Positions 46,001 to 54,812 of a stretch of 64,000 nucleotides of DNA are shown piece by piece. Every line of letters starts with the position of its first letter. The first letter of the stretch is position 1. The position numbers were made by a program, and so were the translations under genes. A model generated the notes under the pieces. The model was not told the DNA's origin and made no database searches. It saw only the letters and a program-made list of their open reading frames with translations. The stretch comes from Aerococcus sanguinicola (GTDB taxonomy: Bacteria > Bacillota > Bacilli > Lactobacillales > Aerococcaceae). The stretch is taken from NCBI RefSeq assembly GCF_008726925.1, contig NZ_VYWO01000001.1, positions 850,954 to 914,953 of the forward strand, read 5' to 3'.

Positions 46001-46571
46001 GGGGGTAGTCCTGGTCTAAAGGAAAGCAGTCTACAATATCCCCTCGCAAGCTCATCTCACCTGGACCTGCCACAATTGGCCGGCGTTTATAGCCCCTAGC
46101 CAACAGTTCTTTGGCGAGTTGAGGTGCTGCCAGATCATCCCCTAATTTCAATTCGAGGAACAAACTATCCCAGAGCGAAGCAGGCATCAGCCGCTTCTTC
46201 AAGGCAAAAAGCGGGGCAATCACAATTCCCCCTTCTTCGCTTTCTCTTAAAAATTTCATGACCTTCAACCGATCGGCTAGGGCTTCTGGACTCGCTATGG
46301 CTAGATCAGCTGCTACACTCTCCGCTGTATTAAAGAGGTAGAGCCGGTCTTCAGGAATGAAATTAGCCAAATCATCCAAATAGCGCTCAGCTTCTAGTAA
46401 ATTATGCGTCACAATCAAATACTTTTGGTCGACAGCTTGCTTGTAAGCAAGTTGGGCAACATAAGCCTTGGCCAAGCCCTGCAGACCCAAAAAGAGAACG
46501 CTCTGCCCCTTAGCCAGTGCCTGGCGGGCATCCGTATCGAGCGCTTCTGTCATATATTGATCTAATTGCAA
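43032..46571 (-). CDS. mfd: Transcription-repair coupling factor
   Basis: Mfd (1179 aa) removes stalled RNA polymerase and recruits UvrA to lesions. The N-terminal UvrB-like region spans about 1-480, the RNA polymerase-interacting domain (VGDYVVHINHGIGQFTGIET) about 495-560, and the translocase about 600-960 with LLVGDVGFGKTEVAMRAIFK, VVDEEQRFG, TATPIPRTLH and RGRVGRSNRMAYAYF. The C-terminal D7 domain ends near 1150. It shares this window with uvrC. Follows pth by 15 bases. Confidence 0.98.
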   Translation of the reverse strand: MQLDQYMTEALDTDARQALAKGQSVLFLGLQGLAKAYVAQLAYKQAVDQKYLIVTHNLLEAERYLDDLANFIPEDRLYLFNTAESVAADLAIASPEALADRLKVMKFLRESEEGGIVIAPLFALKKRLMPASLWDSLFLELKLGDDLAAPQLAKELLARGYKRRPIVAGPGEMSLRGDIVDCFPLDQDYPLRFSLAFDELERISSFDPDTQKSQDDLDRVQIIPAEDFLFQAEQMKAQADRLQEAVKQAIKGMADADLAQQIAGVMAEEVNLWRTGESSEFTPYFNQYLYETEDNLLTYLGEESLLVIDDYPRLQEAATSIDEHAAAFLQAKTEQGQLPPQLAYYTSFKDSLEAYPGRRLYFGIFQRGYGQLKFDYLHEFQTRPVVQFYEQMDALKMEIQAWQKTKRQVVIALSQADRRRKLEEILQAEGLTVVSSDLGQLQEDAVNLVLANFTAGIEFVNERLVLVSETDIYQQVKKKKRPKANKQLSNAERIKNYQQLEVGDYVVHINHGIGQFTGIETIEVAGSHRDYLTIVYADQAAIHVPVEQIDLVQKYVSSEGKPPKLNKMGGSEWAKTKHKVSGQIEDIADDLIEIYANREAQEGYAFGPDTPEQAEFEAAFPYSETEDQLRSIDEIKADMEKSKAMDRLLVGDVGFGKTEVAMRAIFKALMEGKQAAFLVPTTVLAQQHYETLLERFQDWPFEIALLSRFRTKAQQDQTIAGLASGQVNLVVGTHRLLSKDVKFLDLGLLVVDEEQRFGVKAKERLKQLKANVDVLTLTATPIPRTLHLSILGARDLSVIETPPANRYPVQTYILEQNPEAIREAIERELGRSGQVFYLFNNVQKIEEKALAISGLVPEARVGIAHGQMSVNQLEEVLMAFIEGDYDVLVTTTIIETGVDIPNVNTLLVESADRMGLSTLYQLRGRVGRSNRMAYAYFMYQPDKMLSEVSEKRLAALRDFTDLGSGFKIAMRDLAIRGAGNLLGKQQHGFVNSVGFDLYSQMLSEAVAKKRGEAPSQPEEPVELEMNINAYIPSSYIADEKQKLEIYKRINLLEDTEAMWDLDEELMDRFGEPPLEVQLLLNVGALKANAKKVGINHIRTRNNGVELRFHASLDQQEAVPKIFEALDKIPMRLQMKEDKEGQLTLFLQIGQLEPAEWLDYLLQFVSQLAEQIGSPASEAN

Positions 46572-46586
46572 GGAAACACCTGCTCT

Positions 46587-47150
46587 CTAATGGTTATATT
46601 TCGTCATCGTCTCTTCAAAAGAATGGCCAGCCAACCAATAATCAATGGCATCAACTGCCTGACGGGTGCTCTCAAGCATGGCCGTATGGTCTTCTTTAGG
46701 GAAGTCCCCCAAAACATGATTCACCACACTCACTCCCGCTGCTGGCCGACCCACACCGAGTTTTAAACGTTGGACTTGGTCTGTTCCTAGATGCTGGATA
46801 ATATTCTTTATCCCATTGTGTCCACCAGAACTCCCCTTGCGCCGCATCCGCAAGCGCCCGACATCCATATCCATATCATCGAAGACAACGAGAAGGTCCT
46901 CTAATTCAATATCGAAATAATTCACAAAGCCAATCAAGCTTTCACCCGATAAGTTCATAAAAGTTTGCGGCTTGACAAAGAAAACCTTCTCCCCTTGGAC
47001 CCGGTATTCCAAGTACTTAGCCTTGAATTTCTCCTGGTCGAAGGTCAAGTGATGCTGATAGGCCCATTCGTCCAAAGTGATAAAACCAATATTATGGCGG
47101 GATCGTTCATATTTAGGGCCTGGATTCCCTAAACCAGCTACTAATTTCAT
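46587..47150 (-). CDS. pth: Peptidyl-tRNA hydrolase
   Basis: Pth (187 aa) releases tRNA from prematurely dropped peptidyl-tRNA. Asn in GLGNPGPKYERSRHNIGF, the catalytic His in RHNIG, and KPQTFMNLSGES and DMDMDVGRLRMRRKGSSGGH are all intact. The ATG at 47150 is seven bases from AAGGAG and better than the ATG two codons earlier. First gene of the pth-mfd-yabM run. Confidence 0.97.
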   Translation of the reverse strand: MKLVAGLGNPGPKYERSRHNIGFITLDEWAYQHHLTFDQEKFKAKYLEYRVQGEKVFFVKPQTFMNLSGESLIGFVNYFDIELEDLLVVFDDMDMDVGRLRMRRKGSSGGHNGIKNIIQHLGTDQVQRLKLGVGRPAAGVSVVNHVLGDFPKEDHTAMLESTRQAVDAIDYWLAGHSFEETMTKYNH

Positions 47151-47244
47151 TGTCATACTCCTTTATTTAAGGGCACAGCCCTTCTCTTCTAAGCGTCATG
47201 TTCTCGTCGAATAATTAACATTCAACCCACAACTAACCATTCTT

Positions 47245-47273
47245 ATTGTACCCTAGAGCCCCGCTGCAAACAA
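47245..47273 (-). promoter_or_regulatory. Promoter of pth-mfd
   Basis: Minus-strand TTGTTT (47268-47273) and TACAAT (47245-47250) are separated by 17 bases, about 95 bases before the pth start. Confidence 0.6.
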
Positions 47274-47474
47274 GTTCTCCGCTTGTAAGCTAGCAAGGGT
47301 CTATAAGTTTTCGCTTATTATATTTGTAAAAACAATCACAATAAACTATTGAATACATTTTTTGTATTTACTTTTAGGCGGAATTTTCTCCTATTTTTTT
47401 ATTAAATCATAAATGGTAACGCTTGCGGTTTTTTTTGAGACTTCGTTTATCATTTCACAATTTTTAAGAAAGCA
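47274..47474. other. Intergenic region between divergent pth and ldh
   Basis: No gene is seen. At 47414-47427 TGGTAACGCTTGCG matches the catabolite-responsive cre consensus at 11 of 14 positions. A half site TTTCACAA near 47452-47459 is the only Rex-like element. The rest is AT-rich and may help the ldh promoter. Confidence 0.35.
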
Positions 47475-47503
47475 TTGAATTCCCTTCACCTAGCCACTAT
47501 AAT
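47475..47503 (+). promoter_or_regulatory. Promoter of ldh
   Basis: TTGAAT (47475-47480) and TATAAT (47498-47503) are exactly 17 bases apart, 46 bases before the ldh start codon. Confidence 0.85.
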
Positions 47504-47549
47504 GACTAGTATAAGCATATTGATAGAATAGAAATGAGAGGTCTTATTG

Positions 47550-48512
47550 ATGGCAAAAGATAAAACACATAAGATTATTTTAATCGGTGATGGTGCAGTT
47601 GGTTCTAGCTTCGCATTCTCTACCGTATTGCAAGGTATCGGCCACGAACTCGGTATCATTGATATTAATAAGAAACGTGTGATTGGTGACGTCGAAGACT
47701 TAAAAGACGCCCTAGTTTATTCTAGCCCTAAAAAGATTTTTGCCGCTGAATACAGCGATTGTAAAGATGCTGACATCGTCGTTCTCTGTGCTGGCATGGC
47801 ACAAAAGGAAGGCGAAACTCGTCTTGACCTAGTTAGCAAGAACTTAGTCATCTTCAAAGACATGGTCGACCAAGTTGTAGCTAGTGGTTTCGATGGTATC
47901 TTCCTGGTAGCTACTAACCCCGTGGATATCTTAACCTATGCCACTTGGAAATTCTCTGGTTTCCCTTCTTCTCGTGTTATTGGTTCAGGGACTGCCCTTG
48001 ACAGTGCCCGCTTCCGTCAAGAAATTGGCGCTTTGACCAATGTGGATGCCCGTAGCGTCCACGCCCTAATCATGGGGGAACACGGCGACAGTGAATTTGC
48101 CGTATGGTCTCATGCTAATATCGGGGGACTCCCAATGGAAGACTGGGTTAAGGTTCACCCTGAAATCAACGAAGAACGCTTAACTGAAATCTATTATGAC
48201 GTTCGTGACAAGGCCTACCGCATTATCGAAAACAAAGGTGCCACCTTCTACGGTATCGCAGCTTCCCTCGCTCGGATTGTCAAGGCCATCCTTAACAACG
48301 AAGGGGCTATCCTCCCTATCTCTGTTTACCTCGATGGCGAATACAAGCAAAAAGATATCTACATCGGTGCTCCCGCTGTCCTAACGAGCGAAGGCGTTCG
48401 TAGCGTCATCGAACTTCCGCTCAGCGACCACGAACAAAACTTGATGGACAAGTCTGCTGGTCAAATGAAAGATGTCATTGACTCAGCCTTTGCGGAATTA
48501 GAAAATAAATAA
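47550..48512 (+). CDS. ldh: L-lactate dehydrogenase
   Basis: Ldh (320 aa) regenerates NAD+ by reducing pyruvate to L-lactate, the main fermentative step of lactic acid bacteria. The NAD-binding start [20 protein letters not shown] (residues 8-27), substrate Arg in [27 protein letters not shown] and the catalytic His in [14 protein letters not shown] are intact. ATG at 47550 lies seven bases after GAGAGGT. It is monocistronic, with its own promoter and terminator, and is divergent from pth. Confidence 0.98.
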   Translation: MAKDKTHKIILIGDGAVGSSFAFSTVLQGIGHELGIIDINKKRVIGDVEDLKDALVYSSPKKIFAAEYSDCKDADIVVLCAGMAQKEGETRLDLVSKNLVIFKDMVDQVVASGFDGIFLVATNPVDILTYATWKFSGFPSSRVIGSGTALDSARFRQEIGALTNVDARSVHALIMGEHGDSEFAVWSHANIGGLPMEDWVKVHPEINEERLTEIYYDVRDKAYRIIENKGATFYGIAASLARIVKAILNNEGAILPISVYLDGEYKQKDIYIGAPAVLTSEGVRSVIELPLSDHEQNLMDKSAGQMKDVIDSAFAELENK

Positions 48513-48532
48513 GTAGTCTAATTGAAAGGCTA

Positions 48533-48569
48533 AAACCGTCTGCCCCAGCTTAAAGCAGACGGTTTTTTT
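48533..48569 (+). terminator. Terminator of ldh
   Basis: AAACCGTCTGC/GCAGACGGTTT stem of 11 bp with an 11-base loop, followed by a T-run, 20 bases after the ldh stop. Confidence 0.95.
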
Positions 48570-48624
48570 GATTCAATCCTTGCGTAACACTTGCTCCAAC
48601 TTTTACATTGACTTGGCGGAACTA

Positions 48625-49563
48625 TTAGAAGAGGGCTAGACTCTTCAAGAGCCAGATCCAAAAGACCAAGGTAAACATAGCGAAGCAGGTGGTGAAGACG
48701 ACAATTTGATTAGCCAGGTCTTCATCCCCGCCTGCCATAACAGCTTGGGCATAGGAAGATACCGCTGTAGGCCCAGCCGTTGCAATTAGGACACTGATAA
48801 TATTATCATCCCGGAGGCCGAAGAAGACAGCCAGGCTGAGGGCAATGGCTGGATTCACCAAGAGTTTATTGATGACTGTAAAGTAAAGTGACCAATCCGC
48901 CTCTTTAATCTTATCGAATTTAAAGAGGCCACCCATGACAGTTAGGGCCAGAGGTGAAGTCATCGCGCTCAAATTATCGAAGGCAACTTCCACCGATTGG
49001 GGCAGCCGCCAACCGACTGAAGCCACCACAATCCCCAGGGCTGTCGCAATCACCATGGGATTGCTGATAATCTTGTGCAACAAGTCCTTAAAAGAGAAGC
49101 TGTCGTCCGTGTAAATCGACAGGGCAATGACGGACAGGATATTATTGACGGGAACAATGATAGCCAGGGCAATACTCACCATACCCAAATTCTCCTGGCC
49201 CAGTAAGGCGGTTCCCAAGGGCAAGCCAAAGAGAATGGCATTGGACCGGATAGAGCCTTGGAGCATCACTCCCCGACGGTCATTCCGCTTCTGGAAGATG
49301 GGAATAATCAGCGCATAAACAATAAAAATCGCAATCGCATAAATAATAACAAAGGCCAGGGTGCGCGGGTTGAAGTTCTTATCCAGGTCCATATGGTAGA
49401 CATTATTAAACAAATTCAAGGGCAGGAAGAAGGCAAAGAGTGCCTTATTCATCTCACTCAGAGACTTGCGCGACATCCAACCCAAGCGGTGGATCAGCTG
49501 CCCAATCAAGATATAAAGTAGGACAGGCATTACCGCATTAAAGCCGATCATAAAATTCGTCAT
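48625..49563 (-). CDS. AEC-family transporter
   Basis: This 312-aa membrane protein has eight to ten hydrophobic segments in the auxin-efflux-carrier/malate-permease pattern: VLLYILIGQLIHRLGWMS, LPLNLFNNVYHMDLDKN, GSIRSNAILFGLPLGTALLG, and the conserved region LIATAGPTAVSSYAQAVMAG. Members carry small carboxylates such as malate, malonate or possibly lactate. It is convergent with ldh, which invites a carboxylate role, but the substrate is inferred. Confidence 0.85.
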   Translation of the reverse strand: MTNFMIGFNAVMPVLLYILIGQLIHRLGWMSRKSLSEMNKALFAFFLPLNLFNNVYHMDLDKNFNPRTLAFVIIYAIAIFIVYALIIPIFQKRNDRRGVMLQGSIRSNAILFGLPLGTALLGQENLGMVSIALAIIVPVNNILSVIALSIYTDDSFSFKDLLHKIISNPMVIATALGIVVASVGWRLPQSVEVAFDNLSAMTSPLALTVMGGLFKFDKIKEADWSLYFTVINKLLVNPAIALSLAVFFGLRDDNIISVLIATAGPTAVSSYAQAVMAGGDEDLANQIVVFTTCFAMFTLVFWIWLLKSLALF

Positions 49564-49662
49564 TCATCCATTCCTCACTTTCTAATAGAAGTATTCAAGC
49601 ATAAATCCAGGCCGGCGTCAACTGGACCTGCCCTGCTTGGTCGTTTTATCTGGACTCAAGCA

Positions 49663-49694
49663 AGAAAAAAAGACTGGAACCCTTGTCCCAGTCT
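49663..49694 (-). terminator. Terminator of prs
   Basis: Minus-strand AGACTGGGAC...TTCCAGTCT followed by TTTTTTT, 14 bases past the prs stop. Confidence 0.92.
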
Positions 49695-49707
49695 CAGCTT
49701 GATTGCT

Positions 49708-50703
49708 TTAGTCATTATGACCGTTATCCATGCCCTTAAATTCTTCAACAAATAAAGGACTCACTGACCGTTTGTCATGGATACGGAGGATAGCTTCTGC
49801 AATTAATTCAGAAACCGTCACTTGCTTAATCTTATCGATACGTTTTTCTTCTGGCAGATAGATAGAGTCGGTCACGACAACTTCTGAAATATTAGAATTT
49901 GCCAAGCGTTCAACCGCTGGGCCAGAAAGAACAGGGTGGGTACAGCATACGGCTACAGAAACAGCCCCTGCTTCGCCCAGTGCCTTCGCTGCTGCAGTAA
50001 TTGTTCCTGCGGTATCAATCATATCATCGATAATCAAAGCATGCTTGCCTTCAACATTCCCGACAATATTCATCACTTCTGCCACATTGGCTTTAGGCCG
50101 ACGTTTATCGATAATAGCAATGGGGGCCTTCAAGAATTCAGCCAATTTACGCGCCCGAGTTACCCCACCGTGGTCTGGTGACACAACGACAACATCTTCC
50201 AAGCTGTATTCCGGATTTTCGATAAAGTAGTTAGCAAGTAGAGGTGCACCTAGCAAGTGGTCTACTGGAATATCGAAGAAACCTTGAATTTGGGCAGCGT
50301 GCAGGTCGAGAGCAACCACTCGGTCAGCCCCTGTCTTTTCAATCATGTTAGAAACCAACTTAGCTGTGATGGGTTCACGTGGTTTGGCTTTACGATCTTG
50401 ACGGGCATAGCCGAAGTAAGGAATGACAACGGTAATGGTGGATGCACTCGCCCGGCGGCAGGCATCAATCATAATTAAGAGTTCCATGAGGTGGTCGTTA
50501 ACTGGTTCGGATGTGGATTGGACAATATATACGTCATCCCCCCGAATCGATTCATCAATACTGATATAGATTTCACCATCACTAAAGTGGGTAACAGAAC
50601 ATTCCCCGAGTTCAGTATCCATCGCTTTAGCAATCTTTTCCGCTAATTCTGGGTTTGAATTGAGGGAAAAGACCTTAAGATTGGTCGGCTTATGTTGAGA
50701 CAT
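49708..50703 (-). CDS. prs: Ribose-phosphate pyrophosphokinase
   Basis: Prs (331 aa) makes PRPP from ribose 5-phosphate and ATP. The motifs [40 protein letters not shown] (catalytic region), [16 protein letters not shown] and the PRPP-binding loop [18 protein letters not shown] are intact. It supplies PRPP for purine salvage (hpt is nearby) and other pathways. It is 71 bases after glmU, the usual Firmicutes pair. Confidence 0.98.
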   Translation of the reverse strand: MSQHKPTNLKVFSLNSNPELAEKIAKAMDTELGECSVTHFSDGEIYISIDESIRGDDVYIVQSTSEPVNDHLMELLIMIDACRRASASTITVVIPYFGYARQDRKAKPREPITAKLVSNMIEKTGADRVVALDLHAAQIQGFFDIPVDHLLGAPLLANYFIENPEYSLEDVVVVSPDHGGVTRARKLAEFLKAPIAIIDKRRPKANVAEVMNIVGNVEGKHALIIDDMIDTAGTITAAAKALGEAGAVSVAVCCTHPVLSGPAVERLANSNISEVVVTDSIYLPEEKRIDKIKQVTVSELIAEAILRIHDKRSVSPLFVEEFKGMDNGHND

Positions 50704-50774
50704 TTCCTGATATTCCTCCTACTATTGGTCATTTAAAATTTGCTACACACATATCTTAACATATTTTTTACAAA

Positions 50775-52157
50775 CTAGTGATTCTTTTTGCCAATTGCAA
50801 GTTTATCCCAATAGTTTTCTTTATTGGTCTGCCGCGCCCGGGCAATGGCCAGGCTCTTCTCAGGCACATCCTCCGTGATCGTTGAACCGGCTGCCAAGAA
50901 GCTATTTGCAGCGACTTGGACAGGGGCAACGATATTGACATTCGAGCCGATAAAGCTATGGTCTCCAATGACCGACCGGGCCTTAGAAACTCCATCATAA
51001 TTACAGAAGATAACCCCACAGCTCACATTAATATCAGTCCCCAAGTCGGCATCCCCAATATAGGTCAGGTGGCCGACCTTGGTGCCTTGACCAATACTTG
51101 CATTCTTCACTTCGACGTAGTTGCCAATATGCACCTGACTAGCCAACTTGGCCTTAGGACGCAAGTGGGCGTAGGGACCAATATCCGAACCGGGACCTAC
51201 TTCAGCTTCTTCGATTTCTGACGAACGAATCTGAACCCCATCAGCGATCTGACTATCACGGATGCAAGTCTGACTGCCAATCACACAATCGTGACCGATG
51301 CTAGTCTGGCCCTTAATCTGAACATTAGCCTCGATGAGGGTATCACTGGCTATGGTCACTCCGGCTTCAATATATACCGTGCTAGGATCGACAAAGCTTA
51401 CCCCCTGGCGCATAAAGTGCTCATTTTGCCGTTTAAAGAAGAGACGGTTGGCTTCAGCCAAGGCTAAGCGGTCATTGACACCTAGGGCCTCGGACATATC
51501 CGGAATCTGATAGGCCGCAATATGCTGGCCCCTATCCTTGAGTAGCTCTAGGACATCGGGTAAGTAGTACTCGCCCTGGGCATTGTCGTTGTTGACCTCA
51601 TGGAGCATCTTGAAGAGCCATTGGTTGTCGAAGACATAGGTCCCCGTGTTGATTTCTTGGACCTGGCGCTCGTCTTCTGTCGCATCCTTCTCTTCGACAC
51701 TGCGGTCAACTGACCCATCTGGCCGGCGGATAATGCGCCCATAGCCGTAAGGATTGTCTGCATGGGCCGTGAGGATGGTTGCTTGGGCTCCTTCAGCCTC
51801 ATGATAAGCGACCAAGGCTTCAAAGGTCTCTGGGCGAATTAAGGGGGTATCCCCGGCTACCACTAGGGTGAGCCCTTCTTTATCTGCCAGTAAGGCTTCT
51901 GCTTGCATCACCGCATGGGCCGTCCCTAACTGTTCTTCTTGTAGGCAGTAATGGGACCGGTCCCCTAATTGTTCCTTCACTTGGTCCGCCCCATGGCCAA
52001 CTACGGTGATTTTCTCATCGAAACCCGCCTGGCTGATATTATCCACCACATGTTCCACCATGGACTTACCAGCGACTGGGTGCAAGACCTTGTAGAGCTT
52101 GGACTTCATCCGTGTTCCCTTACCTGCTGCTAGGATAATTGCATATTTCTTTCCCAT
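50775..52157 (-). CDS. glmU: Bifunctional UDP-N-acetylglucosamine synthase GlmU
   Basis: GlmU (460 aa) acetylates glucosamine 1-phosphate and then forms UDP-GlcNAc for the cell wall. The N-terminal nucleotidyltransferase has AIILAAGKGTRMKSKLYKVL and QLGTAHAVMQAEALL; the C-terminal left-handed beta helix carries AHLRPKAKLASQVHIGNYVE and KVGHLTYIGDADLG. ATG at 52157 is five bases after GGAGG; a GTG four codons earlier is inside that site. Confidence 0.98.
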   Translation of the reverse strand: MGKKYAIILAAGKGTRMKSKLYKVLHPVAGKSMVEHVVDNISQAGFDEKITVVGHGADQVKEQLGDRSHYCLQEEQLGTAHAVMQAEALLADKEGLTLVVAGDTPLIRPETFEALVAYHEAEGAQATILTAHADNPYGYGRIIRRPDGSVDRSVEEKDATEDERQVQEINTGTYVFDNQWLFKMLHEVNNDNAQGEYYLPDVLELLKDRGQHIAAYQIPDMSEALGVNDRLALAEANRLFFKRQNEHFMRQGVSFVDPSTVYIEAGVTIASDTLIEANVQIKGQTSIGHDCVIGSQTCIRDSQIADGVQIRSSEIEEAEVGPGSDIGPYAHLRPKAKLASQVHIGNYVEVKNASIGQGTKVGHLTYIGDADLGTDINVSCGVIFCNYDGVSKARSVIGDHSFIGSNVNIVAPVQVAANSFLAAGSTITEDVPEKSLAIARARQTNKENYWDKLAIGKKNH

Positions 52158-52170
52158 AGTTCCCTCCACT

Positions 52171-53412
52171 TTACTTCTTCTGGCGCCGAGCGCCCTTATT
52201 CTTTTGCTGGCGCTTGCGCTTTTTATTTTTGTTTTTTGATGGCTTGTCTTGTTTTTTTGATGGCTTGGCTTTATGGCTCCCCTGATCGCGGTGGGCTGGC
52301 GCCTGCTTGGTCAATTGTCCCTGACTGAGGAAGACCTCTTCTAATACCGCTTGGTCCGGGACCTGTTTATTGAGCTCACGTAAGCTCCGATCGGTCACAA
52401 AGGTCAGGACGCTGCCCTCTGCCCCCATCCGGCCTGTCCGTCCGCTGCGATGGGTATAAGTCGCTCGGTCTTCAGCCTCATCATACTGGATCACATAAGG
52501 GAGTTGGGGAATATCCATCCCCCGGGCAGCCACATCAGTCGTCAAGAGATAGCGGTACTTCCCCTGACGGAAGCCTTGGATCGCCTGCTGCCGCTCTTGG
52601 CTAGTCATCTCACTATGAAGGATTGCCACCGGAACTTGCCGATAACTTAACTTCTCGCCTAGCCGTTCCAGTTCAGCAATACTTCGTACAAAGACCAAGG
52701 CCTGCATGCCTTCGACCTGGGCCAAACGTCTTAAGGCATCGTCCCGCTTGCGGCTGGCGACCTTTAGATAGAGGTGTTGGCGCTTAGCTGTCAGCGCCTG
52801 AGAAGCCTGGCTACAATCAAGGAAGAAGACCTCTGGACGCAAACTTTCAAAATGCGCCCAGGCTTCGGCATTAGCCGTCGCCGAAAAAGCAGCTAGACTA
52901 GCCGAATGCTGGAGCCGGTCAATGAAAGCCTTGGTCGTCGCCAGCTGTTCCGGACTAAAGAGGCGGTCACATTCATCTAGAACAAGCCGGTCCACTTGGT
53001 GGAGTTTGAGCTTGCGGCTCTGGGCTAATTCATTTAAGCGTCCCGCTGTCCCAACCACTAATTCAGGCTTTTGCTTGAGTTTTTCAATTTGGCGTTTGAT
53101 ATTCGCGCCGCCAGCTAAGGACTGGATCTTGATCCCTTTAACCTTGGCCCAGTGTCTGGCGACCTCCGCAATCTGCGCCGCTAGGTCCTGGGAAGGCGCA
53201 AGTACCACCGCTTGCAAGCTCCCATTGCCTTCAATCGATTCCAAGAGGGGCAGGAGATAAGCTAGGGTCTTGCCTGTTCCAGTGGGCGAAACCATATAAA
53301 AATTCTCAGCCTCAAGCATGGGCTTCCAGGCGGCTTTTTGCACCTCAGTCGGCTCCTCGAAGCCTGCTGCTTCCACTAAATCACGGATTTCATTCGATAA
53401 ATTATTCCACAC
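52171..53412 (-). CDS. DEAD-box family RNA helicase with DECD motif
   Basis: The 413-aa helicase has a Q motif (GFEEPTEVQKAAW), motif I SPTGTGKT, motif II VLDECDRLF (DECD instead of DEAD), motif III SAT, GRLNELAQSRK-type linker and motif VI HRSGRTGRMG. The C-terminal 50 residues are strongly basic (Lys/Arg/Gln) and probably bind RNA. Start is GTG at 53412 with AAGGAG eight bases upstream. Likely a ribosome-assembly or cold-adaptation helicase. It is 13 bases before glmU. Confidence 0.93.
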   Translation of the reverse strand: MWNNLSNEIRDLVEAAGFEEPTEVQKAAWKPMLEAENFYMVSPTGTGKTLAYLLPLLESIEGNGSLQAVVLAPSQDLAAQIAEVARHWAKVKGIKIQSLAGGANIKRQIEKLKQKPELVVGTAGRLNELAQSRKLKLHQVDRLVLDECDRLFSPEQLATTKAFIDRLQHSASLAAFSATANAEAWAHFESLRPEVFFLDCSQASQALTAKRQHLYLKVASRKRDDALRRLAQVEGMQALVFVRSIAELERLGEKLSYRQVPVAILHSEMTSQERQQAIQGFRQGKYRYLLTTDVAARGMDIPQLPYVIQYDEAEDRATYTHRSGRTGRMGAEGSVLTFVTDRSLRELNKQVPDQAVLEEVFLSQGQLTKQAPAHRDQGSHKAKPSKKQDKPSKNKNKKRKRQQKNKGARRQKK

Positions 53413-53427
53413 AGGTCTTGCTCCTTG

Positions 53428-54594
53428 CTAATTGTCTGCTTCAAAGTCGGGAAGGGGCCGGATGGGGCTAGCGGCTTGCTTGGGCTCAGCTGCTAGGGGC
53501 AGGTCCTCGGCCCTAACTTCCTCTTCCGGGAGGGCGTCCACGAGGTAATCTTCACCCTGGTCCTGGATGAGGACATGGTCAGGTTGGCTATAGTGTCGGC
53601 CCGGACGGTCATCATAGACTAAGACCTGGTCCCCTAACTCTTCCTGGCCAGACTTTCCTGGTTGATTGGCCGATGCGCTGTCTGAGTGCTCAGGAGCCTC
53701 TGCCAGTTCCTGGGTCCAGTCCTCGAGCGCGTCTTCAGCAGACGCCGTTAATTGCACCCGGACCAATTCCGGACGGTTATTGATGCGAAGGCCTAGGTTG
53801 GCCCGGCCAATGCCCCGGGAAATCAACAAGGATTTATAGGGGTTACCTGGCAGGCGGAAGACGCCTTCGGTATACTTGGGCAGGTAGCCTTGGCCAGGCG
53901 CATAGAGCCCCCCTAGCGGCCCTAAATTAAGACTGCCCCCAGTCGCCAAACCTGACAGGACAAGGTCAGCTGACTTGCTGAGGTCTTCATGGTAGCGTAA
54001 GAAAGCTTCCGGGTGACTGGCCAGTAGGATCTTAACCTGCTGGGTCTGCTTAGGTGTCAGATCGATATGGCGTAGGACATCGCCCTTGAGGAAGGCGCGG
54101 TTGCCCTTCTCCATGAGCCCCATAATGGTGATGGCTTGGCCCTTATAGGTCAAATCCACCGCTTGGTCATGTAGGAATTGCACCCCATAATTGCGGAAGA
54201 TACGCTCCATCTGCGGGGCCTGGGGGTGTTTGAGTTCATGGGGCCCATAGACCGCAAAGACAGGCGCAATCGCTGTCAGTTCCTGGGCAAAGTGAGCGAG
54301 TGCGTTCAGGTCAAGGGTCCCCTCTTGGTCAAGGATATTCCCCGTCAGCGCGATCATATCCACCTGACTAGCCCTGGTCTTATGCAAGAGGTCCTTGAGG
54401 TCCACCCGGTGCTTAGGAAAGTTCAAGTCGGACAGGACAGCAATCGCAAAGCCATCCACAGCCCCCGCATAGCGAGGACTCTCTAAAAGATAGTCTTGGC
54501 GTTTCAAACGATAATTTTGGACATAGCCATAGAGGGCGAGGGCTGCTAAACAGCCCCCTCGCCAGAGTAATTTTTTGAGATGGGATTGAGTCAT
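53428..54594 (-). CDS. Membrane-anchored metallophosphoesterase-like protein lacking metal ligands
   Basis: The 388-aa protein begins with a signal anchor (LLWRGGCLAALALYGYVQNY, about 9-28) followed by a calcineurin-like phosphoesterase fold (52-270) of the YkuE/DUF-type. Metal-binding positions are mostly replaced: SDLH reads SDLN (Asn58), GDxxD reads GNILD (Asn86), GNHE reads GPHE (Pro118), and GHTHGGQ reads GLATGGS. The His in SHPE is kept. It therefore is probably not an active two-metal phosphoesterase. A Ser/Asp/Glu-rich region from about 290 forms the C-terminal 100 residues. It is 15 bases upstream of the helicase gene. Confidence 0.75.
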   Translation of the reverse strand: MTQSHLKKLLWRGGCLAALALYGYVQNYRLKRQDYLLESPRYAGAVDGFAIAVLSDLNFPKHRVDLKDLLHKTRASQVDMIALTGNILDQEGTLDLNALAHFAQELTAIAPVFAVYGPHELKHPQAPQMERIFRNYGVQFLHDQAVDLTYKGQAITIMGLMEKGNRAFLKGDVLRHIDLTPKQTQQVKILLASHPEAFLRYHEDLSKSADLVLSGLATGGSLNLGPLGGLYAPGQGYLPKYTEGVFRLPGNPYKSLLISRGIGRANLGLRINNRPELVRVQLTASAEDALEDWTQELAEAPEHSDSASANQPGKSGQEELGDQVLVYDDRPGRHYSQPDHVLIQDQGEDYLVDALPEEEVRAEDLPLAAEPKQAASPIRPLPDFEADN

Positions 54595-54768
54595 ATGAAA
54601 GCCTCCTCATTCTACTGCCCCAGGTCGGTCTTGTCGGGGCTTTTCGAGTCATTTACTCCTATTTTATCATAATGTAGCTGGCTTTGAGAAATTTTGCCCA
54701 TGTCCAAAGAAAATTTAAAGGATGAGCGACTAGCGGGCAATTCCTTATCGCTTTCTTCTCCTGCGTGT

Positions 54769-54774
54769 TATAAT
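54769..54774 (+). promoter_or_regulatory. Extended -10 of uvrC
   Basis: TGTTATAAT forms an extended -10 (TGN-TATAAT) 39 bases before the uvrC start; the -35 is poor. The intergenic region 54595-54768 shows nothing else and separates divergent genes. Confidence 0.5.
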
Positions 54775-54812
54775 AAAGAATTGAATTCAATATGCTAGAA
54801 AGGAGCCTTTTT

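Noticed and set aside
47452..47459. Rex operator upstream of ldh
   Set aside because: Only one half site (TTTCACAA) is present; no inverted second half at the proper spacing.
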